From Cryphonectria parasitica EP155 (lineage: Eukaryota > Ascomycota > Sordariomycetes > Diaporthales > Cryphonectriaceae), in the NCBI RefSeq assembly GCF_011745365.1, contig NW_024468909.1, forward strand, positions 62,001-126,000: a stretch of DNA of 64,000 nt. The letters run 5' to 3'. The notes under the pieces are model-generated. The model was given only the letters and a program-made list of their open reading frames with translations, searched no databases and was not told the origin of the DNA. The translations under genes and the position numbers were made by a program. Shown in pieces: positions 43,862 to 54,870 of this stretch. The number at the start of each line of letters is the position of its first letter. The stretch's first letter is position 1.

Positions 43862-46800
43862 ATGGGAGACGCTGCGCCCAATGGCCATCAGAACGGGGTC
43901 TCTGCCGACAAGCTCACAGACACCGCCCCCCAGCTCTCTACAACTGCTCCCATAGCGATTGTGGGCATGAGTTGTAGATTCGGCGGAGATGCAACCAGCC
44001 CATCCAAGCTTTGGGATCTTTGTGCAGAGGGAAAGGACTCGTGGACACCGATTCCCCTTGAGCGATTCGATGCTGCGGGCTTGTATGATGAGAGAAAGGG
44101 AAAGCTTGGCCGCGTACGTTGTAGTCAATTACACCCATGCTGTTAATGTTTTCGGTGAGATGATGACCCTAAACTCTTTTACAGCACTTTGTTCAAGGCG
44201 GATACTTCCTCAAAGACATTGCCTCGTTCGATTCGGCATTCTTCAGTTACACTACAGATGTAGCAAATGTGCGTGAACTCCAAGTCTAAGGCTGATCAAG
44301 TAGAGGTTTTGTCTTACCAGACCATCAATATCATGATTAGGCTATGGATCCTCAGATTCGCATGCTGCTGGAGAGTGTTTACGAGAGCGTGGAAGACGGT
44401 GCGTTGGTCCTTCAGCTTCATATAACAAGACACTGGGATGACTCTCCATCGGGCGTTGCTGACAACCACGATGATATGAATTAGCTGGAATACCCATTGA
44501 GAGGTTGTCCGGGTCCAAAACATCTGTTTTTGCGGGCAGTTTTAACACCGACTACTCGGACATGACGATCCGCGACCCTGAGACGATACAACCAGCTTAC
44601 AAGACCGGCAACGGTATTGCTATGTTGTCGAATCGAATATCTCACTTTTACAACTTCCAAGGGCCAAGTGTGACCATCGATGTAATTCTATCTTTGCCAA
44701 CCCCCCCCCCCCCACCACCCCCGGGTGCTTTTGCTTACCGCGACAACTGTAAATATGTGGCTACATTTGCTAATTACGCGAGAGGACTAATCAAAGGTTG
44801 GCTGCTCGACAGGGTTGGTAGCCCTTCACCAGGCATGTCATTCTTTACGGTCAGGAGAGTCTGATGTTGCGATTATCGGGTCATCACTGGTGTGTCTCTC
44901 ACCAGACGTCTTTATCGCCATGACAAAGGCTGGGTACGTTCACACATTTTCTTCTTCCCATTATCATAACATTGTATTTCCGTCTTCCTTGCGGGGAAAG
45001 GGAGATTTTTCTTCCATCCCTTTATTCTTGTTTCTTCTCGAACAACAAGACTCACAATTTGCTTTATTTGCATCATTAGTGTTTTGGGGCCCACGGGGAA
45101 GTGCTTTGCCTGGGATGAACGCGCCGAAGGTTACGGTCGTGGGGAGGGAGTAGCATCGCTTGTGCTCAAGCCACTAGACCACGCGCTTCGTGATGGCAAC
45201 ACTGTGCATGCCGTTGTGCGGGAAACGGGGGTGAACCAGGATGGCAAGACGTCTACAATCACGTCGCCGTCAATGGCTGCGCAGGTAAAGCTGATCCAAG
45301 AGGTGTACCGGCGCGCTGGTCTGGATCCGGGAGAGACGGGCTATGTCGAGGCGCATATGACGGGCACGCCTACAGGTGATCCCATCGAGGCGGAGGCGCT
45401 GGCTCGCACGTTTGGGGCGTGCCGTACAGCCCAGGATTCAGTTCTGGTCGGCTCGGTGAAGCCTAACATAGGCCATACGGAGCCTGTGAGCGGGCTGGCT
45501 GCCATCATTAAGACCGCCTACACATTAAAGCTCGGACTTATCGCGCCCAACGTCAACTACGAAAAGACCAATCCCAATATTCCCCTTGACAAATGGCGGT
45601 TAAAGGCAAGGAGCTTTGTTTATCCCTCGAGAAGTTGGAGACATGATGTGAGTGCTGACAGACTCAATGCGAAATCACACAGGTACCCACAACCCTCTTG
45701 CCCTGGCCTTCGGACAAGGCACGGCGAGCATCCGTTTCCAACTTCGGATATGGAGGCGTCAATGCTCATGTAATCATGGAGGCGGCGCCGGAACAGAGAG
45801 AAGTGGCTTCCGTGCGCAGCAGCAGCGGTGGCCATCGGAATGGGGAAGAGGAAGCCCATCCTGCTTCTCTCGTATATATTGTCAGTGCCAAGGACGCGGT
45901 GGCTGCCCAGAAGATGAACCAGAACCTGGCCAGACACATCCGCGAAGCAGCCATGCTCGGTACCGCGCCGCCATCGCCTATCGACCTCGCTTTTACCCTG
46001 GCGGAGTGTAGGTCCCGATTTCCCTGGCGCACGGCTGTTCATGCCCAAAGTCTGGCCGAGCTGGCTGATCTCCTCGATGACCCGAGCCGCAAGGTGTCGC
46101 GGGCCGGCCGAAAACCCCGTCTAGGGTTCGTCTTTAATGGCCAGGGCGCACAGTGGCATGCAATGGGCCGCGAGCTCATCCAGACTTATTCAGTTTTCCG
46201 CCGCTCACTACTGGCAGCCGATCAGATCCTGAGGGATTATGGGGCTTCATGGTCACTACATGGTAATTATCACCCACTCCCCTCTAACCCACCGATAGCT
46301 TCTATATTTCTTTGTTTGTGTCGTGCTTCCCCCCCCCCCCCCCCCGGGCCTATTTTTGCTTGCTCAACTACCCTCTGCAAGATGAAATGCCGAGACGTTA
46401 GCTGACCAATGACCAGAGGAGCTTCTGCGGGATGAAAAGACTACCCGCGTCAACGAGATCTGTCTAAGTCAACCAATCAGTGTTGCCCTTCAGCTCTGTC
46501 TGGTAGATCTGCTCTCTTCTTGGGGTGTCACTCCCTCAGCTGTGACCAGCCACTCCAGTGGAGAGATCGCAGCAGCCTATGCCGTCGGCGCGTTGACCTT
46601 CCAGCAGGCACTGGGGGTGGTCTACTTTCGCGGCGTGCTGGCGCAGAAGCATCACGAGCGATCAGGGGTCGCGGGTGGCATGCTTGCTGCGGGCATCGGC
46701 GCAGATGGGGCGGCAGAGTACATCAGGGACACCGCACAAGGTACCGTGGTGGTGGCTTGTCACAATAGCCCCGAGAGCGTCACAATATCGGGCGACCTGC

Positions 46801-49800
46801 CTGCCATTGAAGAAGTGGCTGCACGTCTAAGCGACAACAACATTTTTGGGCGTAAACTGAACGTACCCCTGGCGTACCACTCACACCATATGGCAGCCAT
46901 GGCCCAGGACTACACCGACAAGCTGAGAGAGATCCTCACCCCCGCGCCAAGAACCTGGAGAGGAGCACTCTTCGCATCTCCAGTGACAGGGGATGTAATC
47001 AACTCTCCCAAGGCTCTTACGCCTGAGCATTTTGTTCGGAACCTGGTGAGCCCCGTGCTCTTCTCTCAGGCCTTCGAGCAGATGTGTTTCGGTTCCGCCG
47101 CGGCGTCCGACAAGAAGATACCAAGTCCAACTGAGCAGCAACAGCAGCAGGCCAATGTCGATGTGATTATCGAGATAGGAGCACATGGAACGCTCGCCGG
47201 TCCTATCCGCCAGATTTTGAAGCAACGTCGTATACCTTACATTTCCTGCCTGAAGAGGGGGAGCGATGCAATGCAGACAATGCAGGAGGCCGTGTGCGCA
47301 CTGCTTGCGCATGGCTGTCCCGTGTCTCTGGTAGCTGTGAATGGACATGGGGCCGGCACCTACCTCCAGGGCCTTCCTTCGTACGCATGGAACCACAAGA
47401 CACCGCATTGGATCGAGTCTCGGCTGTACCGCGAACATCGCTACAAGCGATTCCCGCCACATGAGCTGCTCGGTAGCCCAGTCTCCGGTTCTAACTGGCA
47501 GACGCCAACATGGCGAAATTTCCTGCGCCAGGCGGACATCGAGTGGCTGACGGACCACAAGCTGGGGGCCGACACTGTCTTCCCGGGAGCTGGCTATGTG
47601 GCCATGGCCATAGAGGCAGTACGTCTGGTGACGGATCCGACTGAGGAGGCCATTGCAGGCTACCGTCTGCGCGGAGTTGACATCATCAGCGCACTTGTCA
47701 TCCCAGACACGGCTATGGGCGTCGAGATTCAGCTTGTGCTGCGCCCGTGCAGCGAGAAAGAGCTGGAGCACAAAGGGTGGTTCGAGTTCGAGGTCTGGTC
47801 TGTCTCGGCCACAGACAACTCTTCCTCATCGTCGTCGTCGTCGTCTTCGTCTCCGTCGTGGGTCCAGCATTGCAAGGGCAGCATCACGGCTGAAAGGACT
47901 AGCAAGACGGGCGAGACAGTAACCAGGTTTGTCCCTCCAGCGCCGCGCGCTGACTCCTTCTTCTTGGCATCGTCCGAGCCTGTGCAAGAAGTCGAGCCTG
48001 AACGGGTGTTTTTGGGGCTCCGCGCTATGAACCTTTTTCACGGGCCCGTCTTCCAAAACCTAATCCGAAGTCGTCGAGGTGCTGGGCCGGCCCCCCAGTC
48101 CGTCACCACCTTGGGCATCTCTCCCGTCGCCGCCCAGGGTCGGCCAGACTACGTGCTGCATCCCACCACGCTGGACTCGCTCATTCAGGCGGCCTATGTA
48201 TCCATTCCACAGTCCACGCAGGTGCAGTCCATGGTAGTGCCACGCAACATACGTCACTTGTATGTGCCGCGCCAGCTCCAGCGCCAGGCCGGTGACAAAA
48301 TCACCGTCTTTGTCAACCTGTTAAAGGCGGATCGCCGGGGTGCCGAGGTGACTGCCGCTGCGGTGAACGGCGAGGGAGACGACGACGATAACAACGCGGA
48401 CACGCCCCAGCTGCTGTTGGAGGGTCTGTATTGTCAGGCTGTGCCGTTGGAGAGCGACGGTTCGTCCGAAAGCCAGCCCTCGGCGATATGTTCCCAAACC
48501 CGCTGGGAGGTGGATGTCACAGCAGGTGGGGTCCCAGCTGCATTCAAGAAGGTCATTCAGGCCCCTGTAGACGAGGAAGACGTCGATTTTGAGAAAAAGC
48601 TCGACAGGGTCTCGTTCAATCTCATACAGGACGCCCTCAGTCAGCTTTCTCCGGCAGAAGATCAACACAGCTGGCCCGCTCACCTCCAGAGGCTCTATGC
48701 GTGGATGCAATCTGTTGTGGTACGTGGGCAGGCCGGCAAGCTCGGACCGGGCAGCCGTAACTGGTTCAAGAGCAACGCTGGCCTCAGACAGCGTCTAGCA
48801 GACGATGTGGCAGCCGAGAACGCCGCAGGACGGTTGCTTGTGCGGGTAGGCCAACACCTCGCCGACATTGTGCGCAGCCAGGTCGAACCCGGAGCACTCT
48901 TACAGCGCGACAGCCTCCTGGAAGAATATTACGAGGAGCTTCCACGTCTGCGGAAACGCAGTTACATACACCTGCAGCGCATCGTTGCACAGTATGCCGT
49001 CAAGACGCCCGGTGCTCGTGTGCTTGAGATTGGCAGGCATTCTGGAGCGGCCACGGCAAGAATGTTGGATGCCTTTGCGGCGCGGGCTGAGGAGGGAAGC
49101 ACAGGCACACTGCTGGGCCACTATGACTTATCCGATATCGCAGAGGATCAGTTCGAGGTCGTGAAACAAAATTGTACGCCCTGGGAGGCACTGATAGGGT
49201 TCAAGACCCTCGACATTCAATCCGACACTGGCACCAAGGATTTGGGCTCGACCGCACACAGCTACGATCTCATCGCGGTTGTCGACAGTCTGCAGGGCGC
49301 GGTAGACCCGTCAAAAATACTGAAAAATATACATGACCTGCTGAAGCCGGGCGGCAAGCTGGTGTTGGTCGAGAACACTCGCACCAGGCTGGACACACAG
49401 CTGGTGTTTGGCGTGTTGCCAGGTTGGTGGCGGCACGCTGAGCACGAGGAGAGCCCCATTCTCGCTGTCGATGGATGGGATGAACTCTTGAAGAAGAGCG
49501 GCTTCTCTGGGGTGGATCTGGAGGTTGGAGACTGTGAGGACGCGCAGTTCCAGGCCACTAGTGTTCTCCTCACCACTGCTGTTGCCGACTTCTCCACACC
49601 ATTACCACCAACTATACCGCCAGCCTTCCCGACTGCAGTCTCTGTTGTCTACGCTGATGACAGCCCGCCAGCCGAAGAATGGCTCTGTGCGCTGAAGACC
49701 GATGTGGCGACGAAGGTGGGACCGGCCGTTGTCACTATTGAACCACTCAGCAATGTCCATGCCCAGCCAGAAACGACATACATCTTGACCCCTGAGATGG

Positions 49801-52406
49801 CAGCCCCCTTCCTGCATGACATAGAGTACGAGCCTTTTTCCAAGCTCAAAGAGCTCTTGACCCAGGGACAAGGCCTGCTCTGGCTGAGCAGGAGCAGCAT
49901 CATCACGGCCTCAAACCCCCTATTTTCCCAGTCAGTCGGTCTGCTGCGCACCGCCAAGCAGGAAGATACCACGAAGCGCTATATATACCTGGATTTCGAG
50001 GCTACGACGGAGGATCCTTGGTCGGTCGCTACCATCCCTCACATCACGCATGTCCTGAGGCATAGTTTCGATGCTAGTAGAGACAATGCGGCTATCGAGT
50101 GGGAGTATGCCGTGAAGGACGGGATGCTACACGTTCCTCGTGTCTATCCCAACACGGTAGAAGACCGCGTCTCGGGCCTGACGCATCATGATCCGGCACC
50201 AGTGGAGCAGGCACTTTGGCAGCCAGGGCGTCCTCTGGTGTGGGAGACAGTGCAGACGGCAGGGACCCTCAGTGGCCTGTACTTTACAGATGACAATCTG
50301 GCCAGGGAACCGGACCTCCCTCACGGCAAGGTGGAGATCGAGACAAGGGCCATGGGGGTCAACTTTCGCGACATCATGGTGGCGTTGGGTCAGATCGACG
50401 AGACGCGTCATATCCACGACGCCGCTGGCATTGTCACGCGCCTCGGCCCAGGGACGGAAGCCAGCGGCCTCAAAGTCGGCGACCGGGTCTGTGGCGTGCT
50501 GGACGGTCGGTTTGCCACACACCCGCGCGCACCTTGGACAAGCCTGGCCAGGATCCCTGACGATGGCATCTCGTGGGAAGAGGCCGCCTCCCTGCCCATG
50601 GTCTTCCTGACATCGTACATTTGTCTGTTTGATCTGGCGCGCCTGAAGCCGGGCGAGCGTGTTCTGATCCACGCCGGAAGCGGCGGCGTGGGACAGTCTG
50701 CCATCATGCTTGCACAGCACGCAGGGGCTGAAGTTTTTGTCACGTGCAGCAGCGAGGCCAAGCGCGAGCTGGTCATGACACAATACGGCCTAGAAGCAGA
50801 CCATATCCTTTCGAGCCGGGATGCATCGTTTGCTGCAGCGATCCTGGCGCGCACTGGGGGTGTGGGCGTCGATGTTGTCATCAACTCTCTGTCAGGGCCT
50901 CTCCTCAAAGCCACGTGGGAATGCATGGCTCGATTCGGCCGGTTTGTCGAGATCGGAAAGGTAGACATAGAGGCAGCACGGCGTCTTGACCTCACGCCAC
51001 TGACACGGTCTGCCATGATCTGCGGCTTTGACTTGACCCAGCACTGCGCCTTCGATGGTCCTGCTGTGCACCGCGCGTGGCAGGCTCTCTTGTCGCTCTG
51101 GGCCGAGGGGGCCATCCGTGCTGTGCACCCTATCGTCACATACCCTATTGCGGACATGGAGCTGGCCATGAGGCGGATGCAGCGCGGTGCACACATCGGC
51201 AAGCTGGTCCTCGTGCCGGGCCAGGAGGCACAGGTCAAGGTCCTCACGCGGTGCACCAGCCTGACAGCAGACCTGAGCGACCCCGACAGTACCTACCTGA
51301 TTGTGGGCGGCCTGGGGGGTATCGGTCATGCGCTGGCAGAGTGGATGCTGCGCCGTGGGGCACGACACATTCTCGTCGTGTCGCGCAGCGCCGAGTCCCA
51401 CCCAGAGGCGGCTTCGCTGGTCGCCCGTGGCTTGGCACAAGGGTGCCGGGTGGTGGTGCGAAACTGCAATGTGGCGCGCGAGAGCGAGCTGGTGCAGCTG
51501 TTAGCGGACTGCGCACAAGACGGCCTGCCACCTGTTCGCGGCGTGATCCAAGCGGCCATGGCCCTTCACGATACCGTTCTCGAGCGACTCACATTTGAGC
51601 AGTGGCAGGGCGGCATCCAGCCCAAGGTGGACGGCACCCTGCACCTCCACCACCACCTGCCCGACCTGCGCTTCTTCGTCATGCTGTCGTCCCTCACTGG
51701 GGTCATAGGCCATACCTCGCAAGCCAACTACGCTGCTGGCAACACCTTCCAGGATGCACTGGCCCGCCACCGTACTGCGCAGGGCCTGCCCGCCGTGTCG
51801 ATTGATCTGGGCGCCGTCGGAGACGTGGGCGTCGTTGCTGCGTCGGGTGACAGCATGCGTGACCGCGTGGAGCGGACCCTGGGTGCCAAGAGCATTCCCA
51901 TCGGACGGGTTCTGGAGCTGATCGAGGGTGCGGTGTGTCGGCCGCTTCGAGATGATCCAAATACCAGCCAGGTGATTACAGGCATCGCAGAGTACGACAA
52001 AATTCCCGAGGGCACGCCCGTCAAGCAGGACCGCCGGTTTGCTACTCTTAGGCTGGCTAGTGCGGTAGGTGCGATGACGGCGGGAGCCCCGGGCGTCACT
52101 GCCGCCAAGCGAAGCCCGGACGAGGTTCTGAGGCAGTCGCTGGCGGAGACGGCCCCTTCCAGTCCCGAGGCGCGCACACTTGTGGCAGGTGCCTTGACGC
52201 ACAAGCTCGGGTCGCTCTTCAACCTGGCGCCGGCCGATATCGATACGAGCGCAAGCTTATCGGCTGTGGGTGTAGACTCGCTGGTCGCCGTCGAGCTGCG
52301 GAACTGGTTGAGCAGCGTTGTGCAGGCCAAGGTCACTGTTTTTGAGATTCTACAAACCGCCACCATCAGAGAATTTGCCGAGCTCGTGGTTGGTCGCAGG
52401 CTCTGA
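43862..52406 (+). CDS. highly reducing PKS (KS-AT-DH-MT*-ER-KR-ACP)
   Basis: Eight exons (43862-44113, 44185-44268, 44341-44398, 44485-44681, 44797-44933, 45080-45605, 45683-46262, 46417-52406) give 2607 aa. KS: GCSTG with Cys200, EAHMTG (family EAHGTG) and NIGHTE. AT: FNGQGAQW, and SHSSG around Ser658 where GHSSG is usual. DH: His992 in DHKLGADTVFPG and Asp1197 in HPTTLD. MT: present by length, but its SAM loop is EIGRHSGAAT (1481-1490), so it is probably inactive. ER: HAGSGGVGQ near 2028. KR: GGLGGIG near 2238, with Ser and Tyr in MLSSLTG and ANYAAGN. ACP: VDSL with Ser2566. There is no release domain, as is usual, so the chain must be off-loaded by another protein, most simply the SAT domain of the non-reducing PKS. 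The intron after 45605 is best read with a GC donor. A serine run (near 1079-1090) is coded by TCN repeats. Confidence 0.93.
44701..44713. repeat. C13 homopolymer in PKS intron
   Basis: In intron 4 of the reducing PKS, followed by further C-rich sequence. Confidence 0.85.
46329..46345. repeat. C17 homopolymer in PKS intron
   Basis: In the last intron of the reducing PKS. It is the longest C run in the window. Confidence 0.85.
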
Positions 52407-52803
52407 TGGTAGCTCCACAGAGCCGTACGGTCGAAGAGAATATACTCTGTGTTTTTATGCATGGGTACTTACTTACTCAAGAAACACCTGCATATGCTGC
52501 CTATCGAAAGATGTGTCTAGGCAATTGTTGGATGAGCAACAAAAAATAAAGCAGTACTCTTGTCCCCAATATACTATATCCTCCCCTGACAGTAATTCCA
52601 GATACAATATTGAAGCAGACATGGGAGAAGAAGAAAAGTATAGAACCTTTGCTGTTTACATAGAAATTAGAGCTCACTTCTCTACCTACTGTCCTTCAAA
52701 GAATCAATTTTTGTCGCCCAGTTGAGGACAAGTATCAAAGACATATAAGCAAAATGAGCGCGGAACAGCTTTGTTGTAGCACCCCGGGTTCGGCTGTTGC
52801 AAT
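52407..52803. other. intergenic between convergent genes
   Basis: 397 AT-rich bases between the stop codons of the reducing PKS and the FAD monooxygenase. No gene is seen. Confidence 0.5.
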
Positions 52804-54243
52804 TCAGATCTCCCTATCCGGGTCTGGCAAGAAGTTCAGTATAGGAGAAGAACTGATGAAGTTCAAGAATGCTTTGGCCTTGAGGCTGTCGGGTACCCAA
52901 GGCGATATGATCCTAGCGAGACGCCAGTACCATGTGTCCATCGCCTCGAATCGTGTGATGTAAGACGAAACATTGACGCACGCTGTGGCTCGGGGCCGCT
53001 GCTTGTCCTCATACTTCTGGAATAACGAATGGATTTCCTCCGTCGTCGGCTTGGGAGAGTTCTCGAGGAGTGGCTTCAGCTCGTTGACGAAATTGCAAAT
53101 GCCTTCAATGTGAGTATTACCACCGAGCCCTGGGTTGATAGTAGACTGGACGCAGGTCAGCTCTGCAAAGTCACACGGAGGTCACACGTGTACGGGTACC
53201 GAGCAATGCGCAGTACATGGGGTCTTACTTTGGAAACAGAGTCACCCATCAGCACGACCCTTTTCCCACTATTCCATGACCTGCCAAGAACCCCTTCCTC
53301 CAGAGGCACCATGGAAGCTCTGATCCTGCTCTCCCAGAGATTGCAGAAGGTGTAGCCTGGTCCCAAAGCCAGATGGCCGTACTTGTCGATTGTTCTTTGT
53401 GCGTCTTCGTCCGTGTATCGCGGGCAATGCGGCGTTCTTGAAGGCGAATCCTCCTTGACGAACAGAAACCAGAACACGAGCCCTTCAACCCCAGCAGCAG
53501 CTATGCCAGAGACCCCTCGGTAATAAACGTTGTGGACTGCAGCACCGGGAAGGTAAGGCTCGGAGGAGTCGTCAGACCGTGCGTTGCGTGACGTGCCAAA
53601 AACAACCCTGTACGTGGCCACGAAGCCTTCAATGGTAAAGGTCGTTAATCAAGATCCACAGACGGCACTGAAGAGCAAGTTGCTTACTGTCGTTCAACTT
53701 TTCGGCCCCTGTTGCGTCGGACTCTCCAGAATTCCCATCCATCAACCGCTTCACAGTGCTATGGATGCCATCAGCCCCAACCAAGATGCTGCCTTTGATC
53801 TCCTCCCCTTTATCCGTGACAACGGTCACGCCATCCTCGTCCTCCCTGAACGATACAACGCCGGTATAGTCCCGCACTTTGTGTTTTGCATCCAAGTTGT
53901 CGTACAATGTCTGAATGTAGGATCTCCTCTCTACGAAGAGGAAGGGCCGGTTTGTTTGCTCTCCAATCAGCCTCAACACGGCCGTGTTCTCAAAGAGGTT
54001 ACCATGTTCATCAAAATGCAGGCGATCCTTCAAGGGTAGACTCTCCTTCAGCATCCTTTTCCAAATCCCTAGCTGCTCGAATACCCTGGCTGATTGACAC
54101 AGAACGGAGATAGATGCGCCTAGGTGAGGAGCGATCTCCCGCTTCTCGAGAACAATGTAATCGATGCCAGCCTTTTCGAGCGCGTTGGCGAGAACAAGGC
54201 CTACAACACTGCCACCAGTCACAATAACCCTGAAAGATTCCAT
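52804..54243 (-). CDS. FAD-dependent monooxygenase (PaxM/salicylate hydroxylase-like)
   Basis: Three exons (54243-53688, 53626-53229, 53145-52804) give 431 aa. The N-terminal Rossmann motif is VTGGSVVGLVLA, followed by the acidic strand end VLEKRE. The middle DG motif is VGADGIHS. The GD motif is VLMGDS at the end of exon 2. The next exon begins with a NPGLGGNT block, the form typical of the PaxM/AusM-like branch. These flavoenzymes epoxidise or hydroxylate polyketide, indole or terpenoid intermediates using NAD(P)H and oxygen. The ATG at 54243 is chosen because the Rossmann strand starts only three residues later; the open frame upstream looks like leader sequence. A hydrophobic C-terminal segment may be membrane-associated, as in some relatives. 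It is head to head with the rhodopsin-like gene. Confidence 0.88.
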
Positions 54244-54870
54244 GTCGATTGCAGCTTGATCCAGGTGGGTGTGCAGGGTTGCAGGTGAGAAGTGACGGAT
54301 AGGTGGGAGGGTCAATTGCTTGGAGTTGGAGGATTTGAGTTGATATGACTGACATTGGCAAGCGTGTCTCGGAGTTTCGGGAAGAAACACTGGGTGTCAT
54401 AAGGATCCCAGTCACAGTTTCCTTTTCTTATCTCCTGAAGCTGTACAAAGTATGCCCATAGACTTGTCTTAAGCTGGCTTTACTGGTGCGGCCAAGGTCT
54501 TGTTGTGATCTTCGTGCGTCGACGAGACGCATGTTGGTGGGGATTCCAAGGGTTACGTTGTCTGGTTAGCCAATTATCTACGATTGGGAAATTAGCAACG
54601 CAACCAACAGACGAGAACCTTTACACTGTGCTGCTAACCGATGTTGATCTTAAGCAGGTGTCAGGTCATCACAGCATGCGCCCCTGCATCAGCAAAACAC
54701 CAGGTTACTGCTCCTCCGTGACCCACTGGCCACCTCGTGTCTGTGTGTGCGTATTTGCTTTCGGGCAGTACTAGATATTCGAACTCCGATCTATAACCTG
54801 GAAGCCATGGCGGTCAAACCCGACTTGAGCAACCTCGCCATCCGATGCTAGGAAGTTCAAGAACAACGAC
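54244..54870. promoter_or_regulatory. divergent promoter of FAD monooxygenase and rhodopsin-like gene
   Basis: 627 bases without a gene. No TACTCGG copy was seen here, in contrast to the promoters to the left. Confidence 0.35.

Noticed and set aside
50408..51256. Long antisense frames over the reducing PKS (up to 282 codons)
   Set aside because: They mirror GC-rich coding sequence on the plus strand, have arginine/serine-rich compositions and show no domains.
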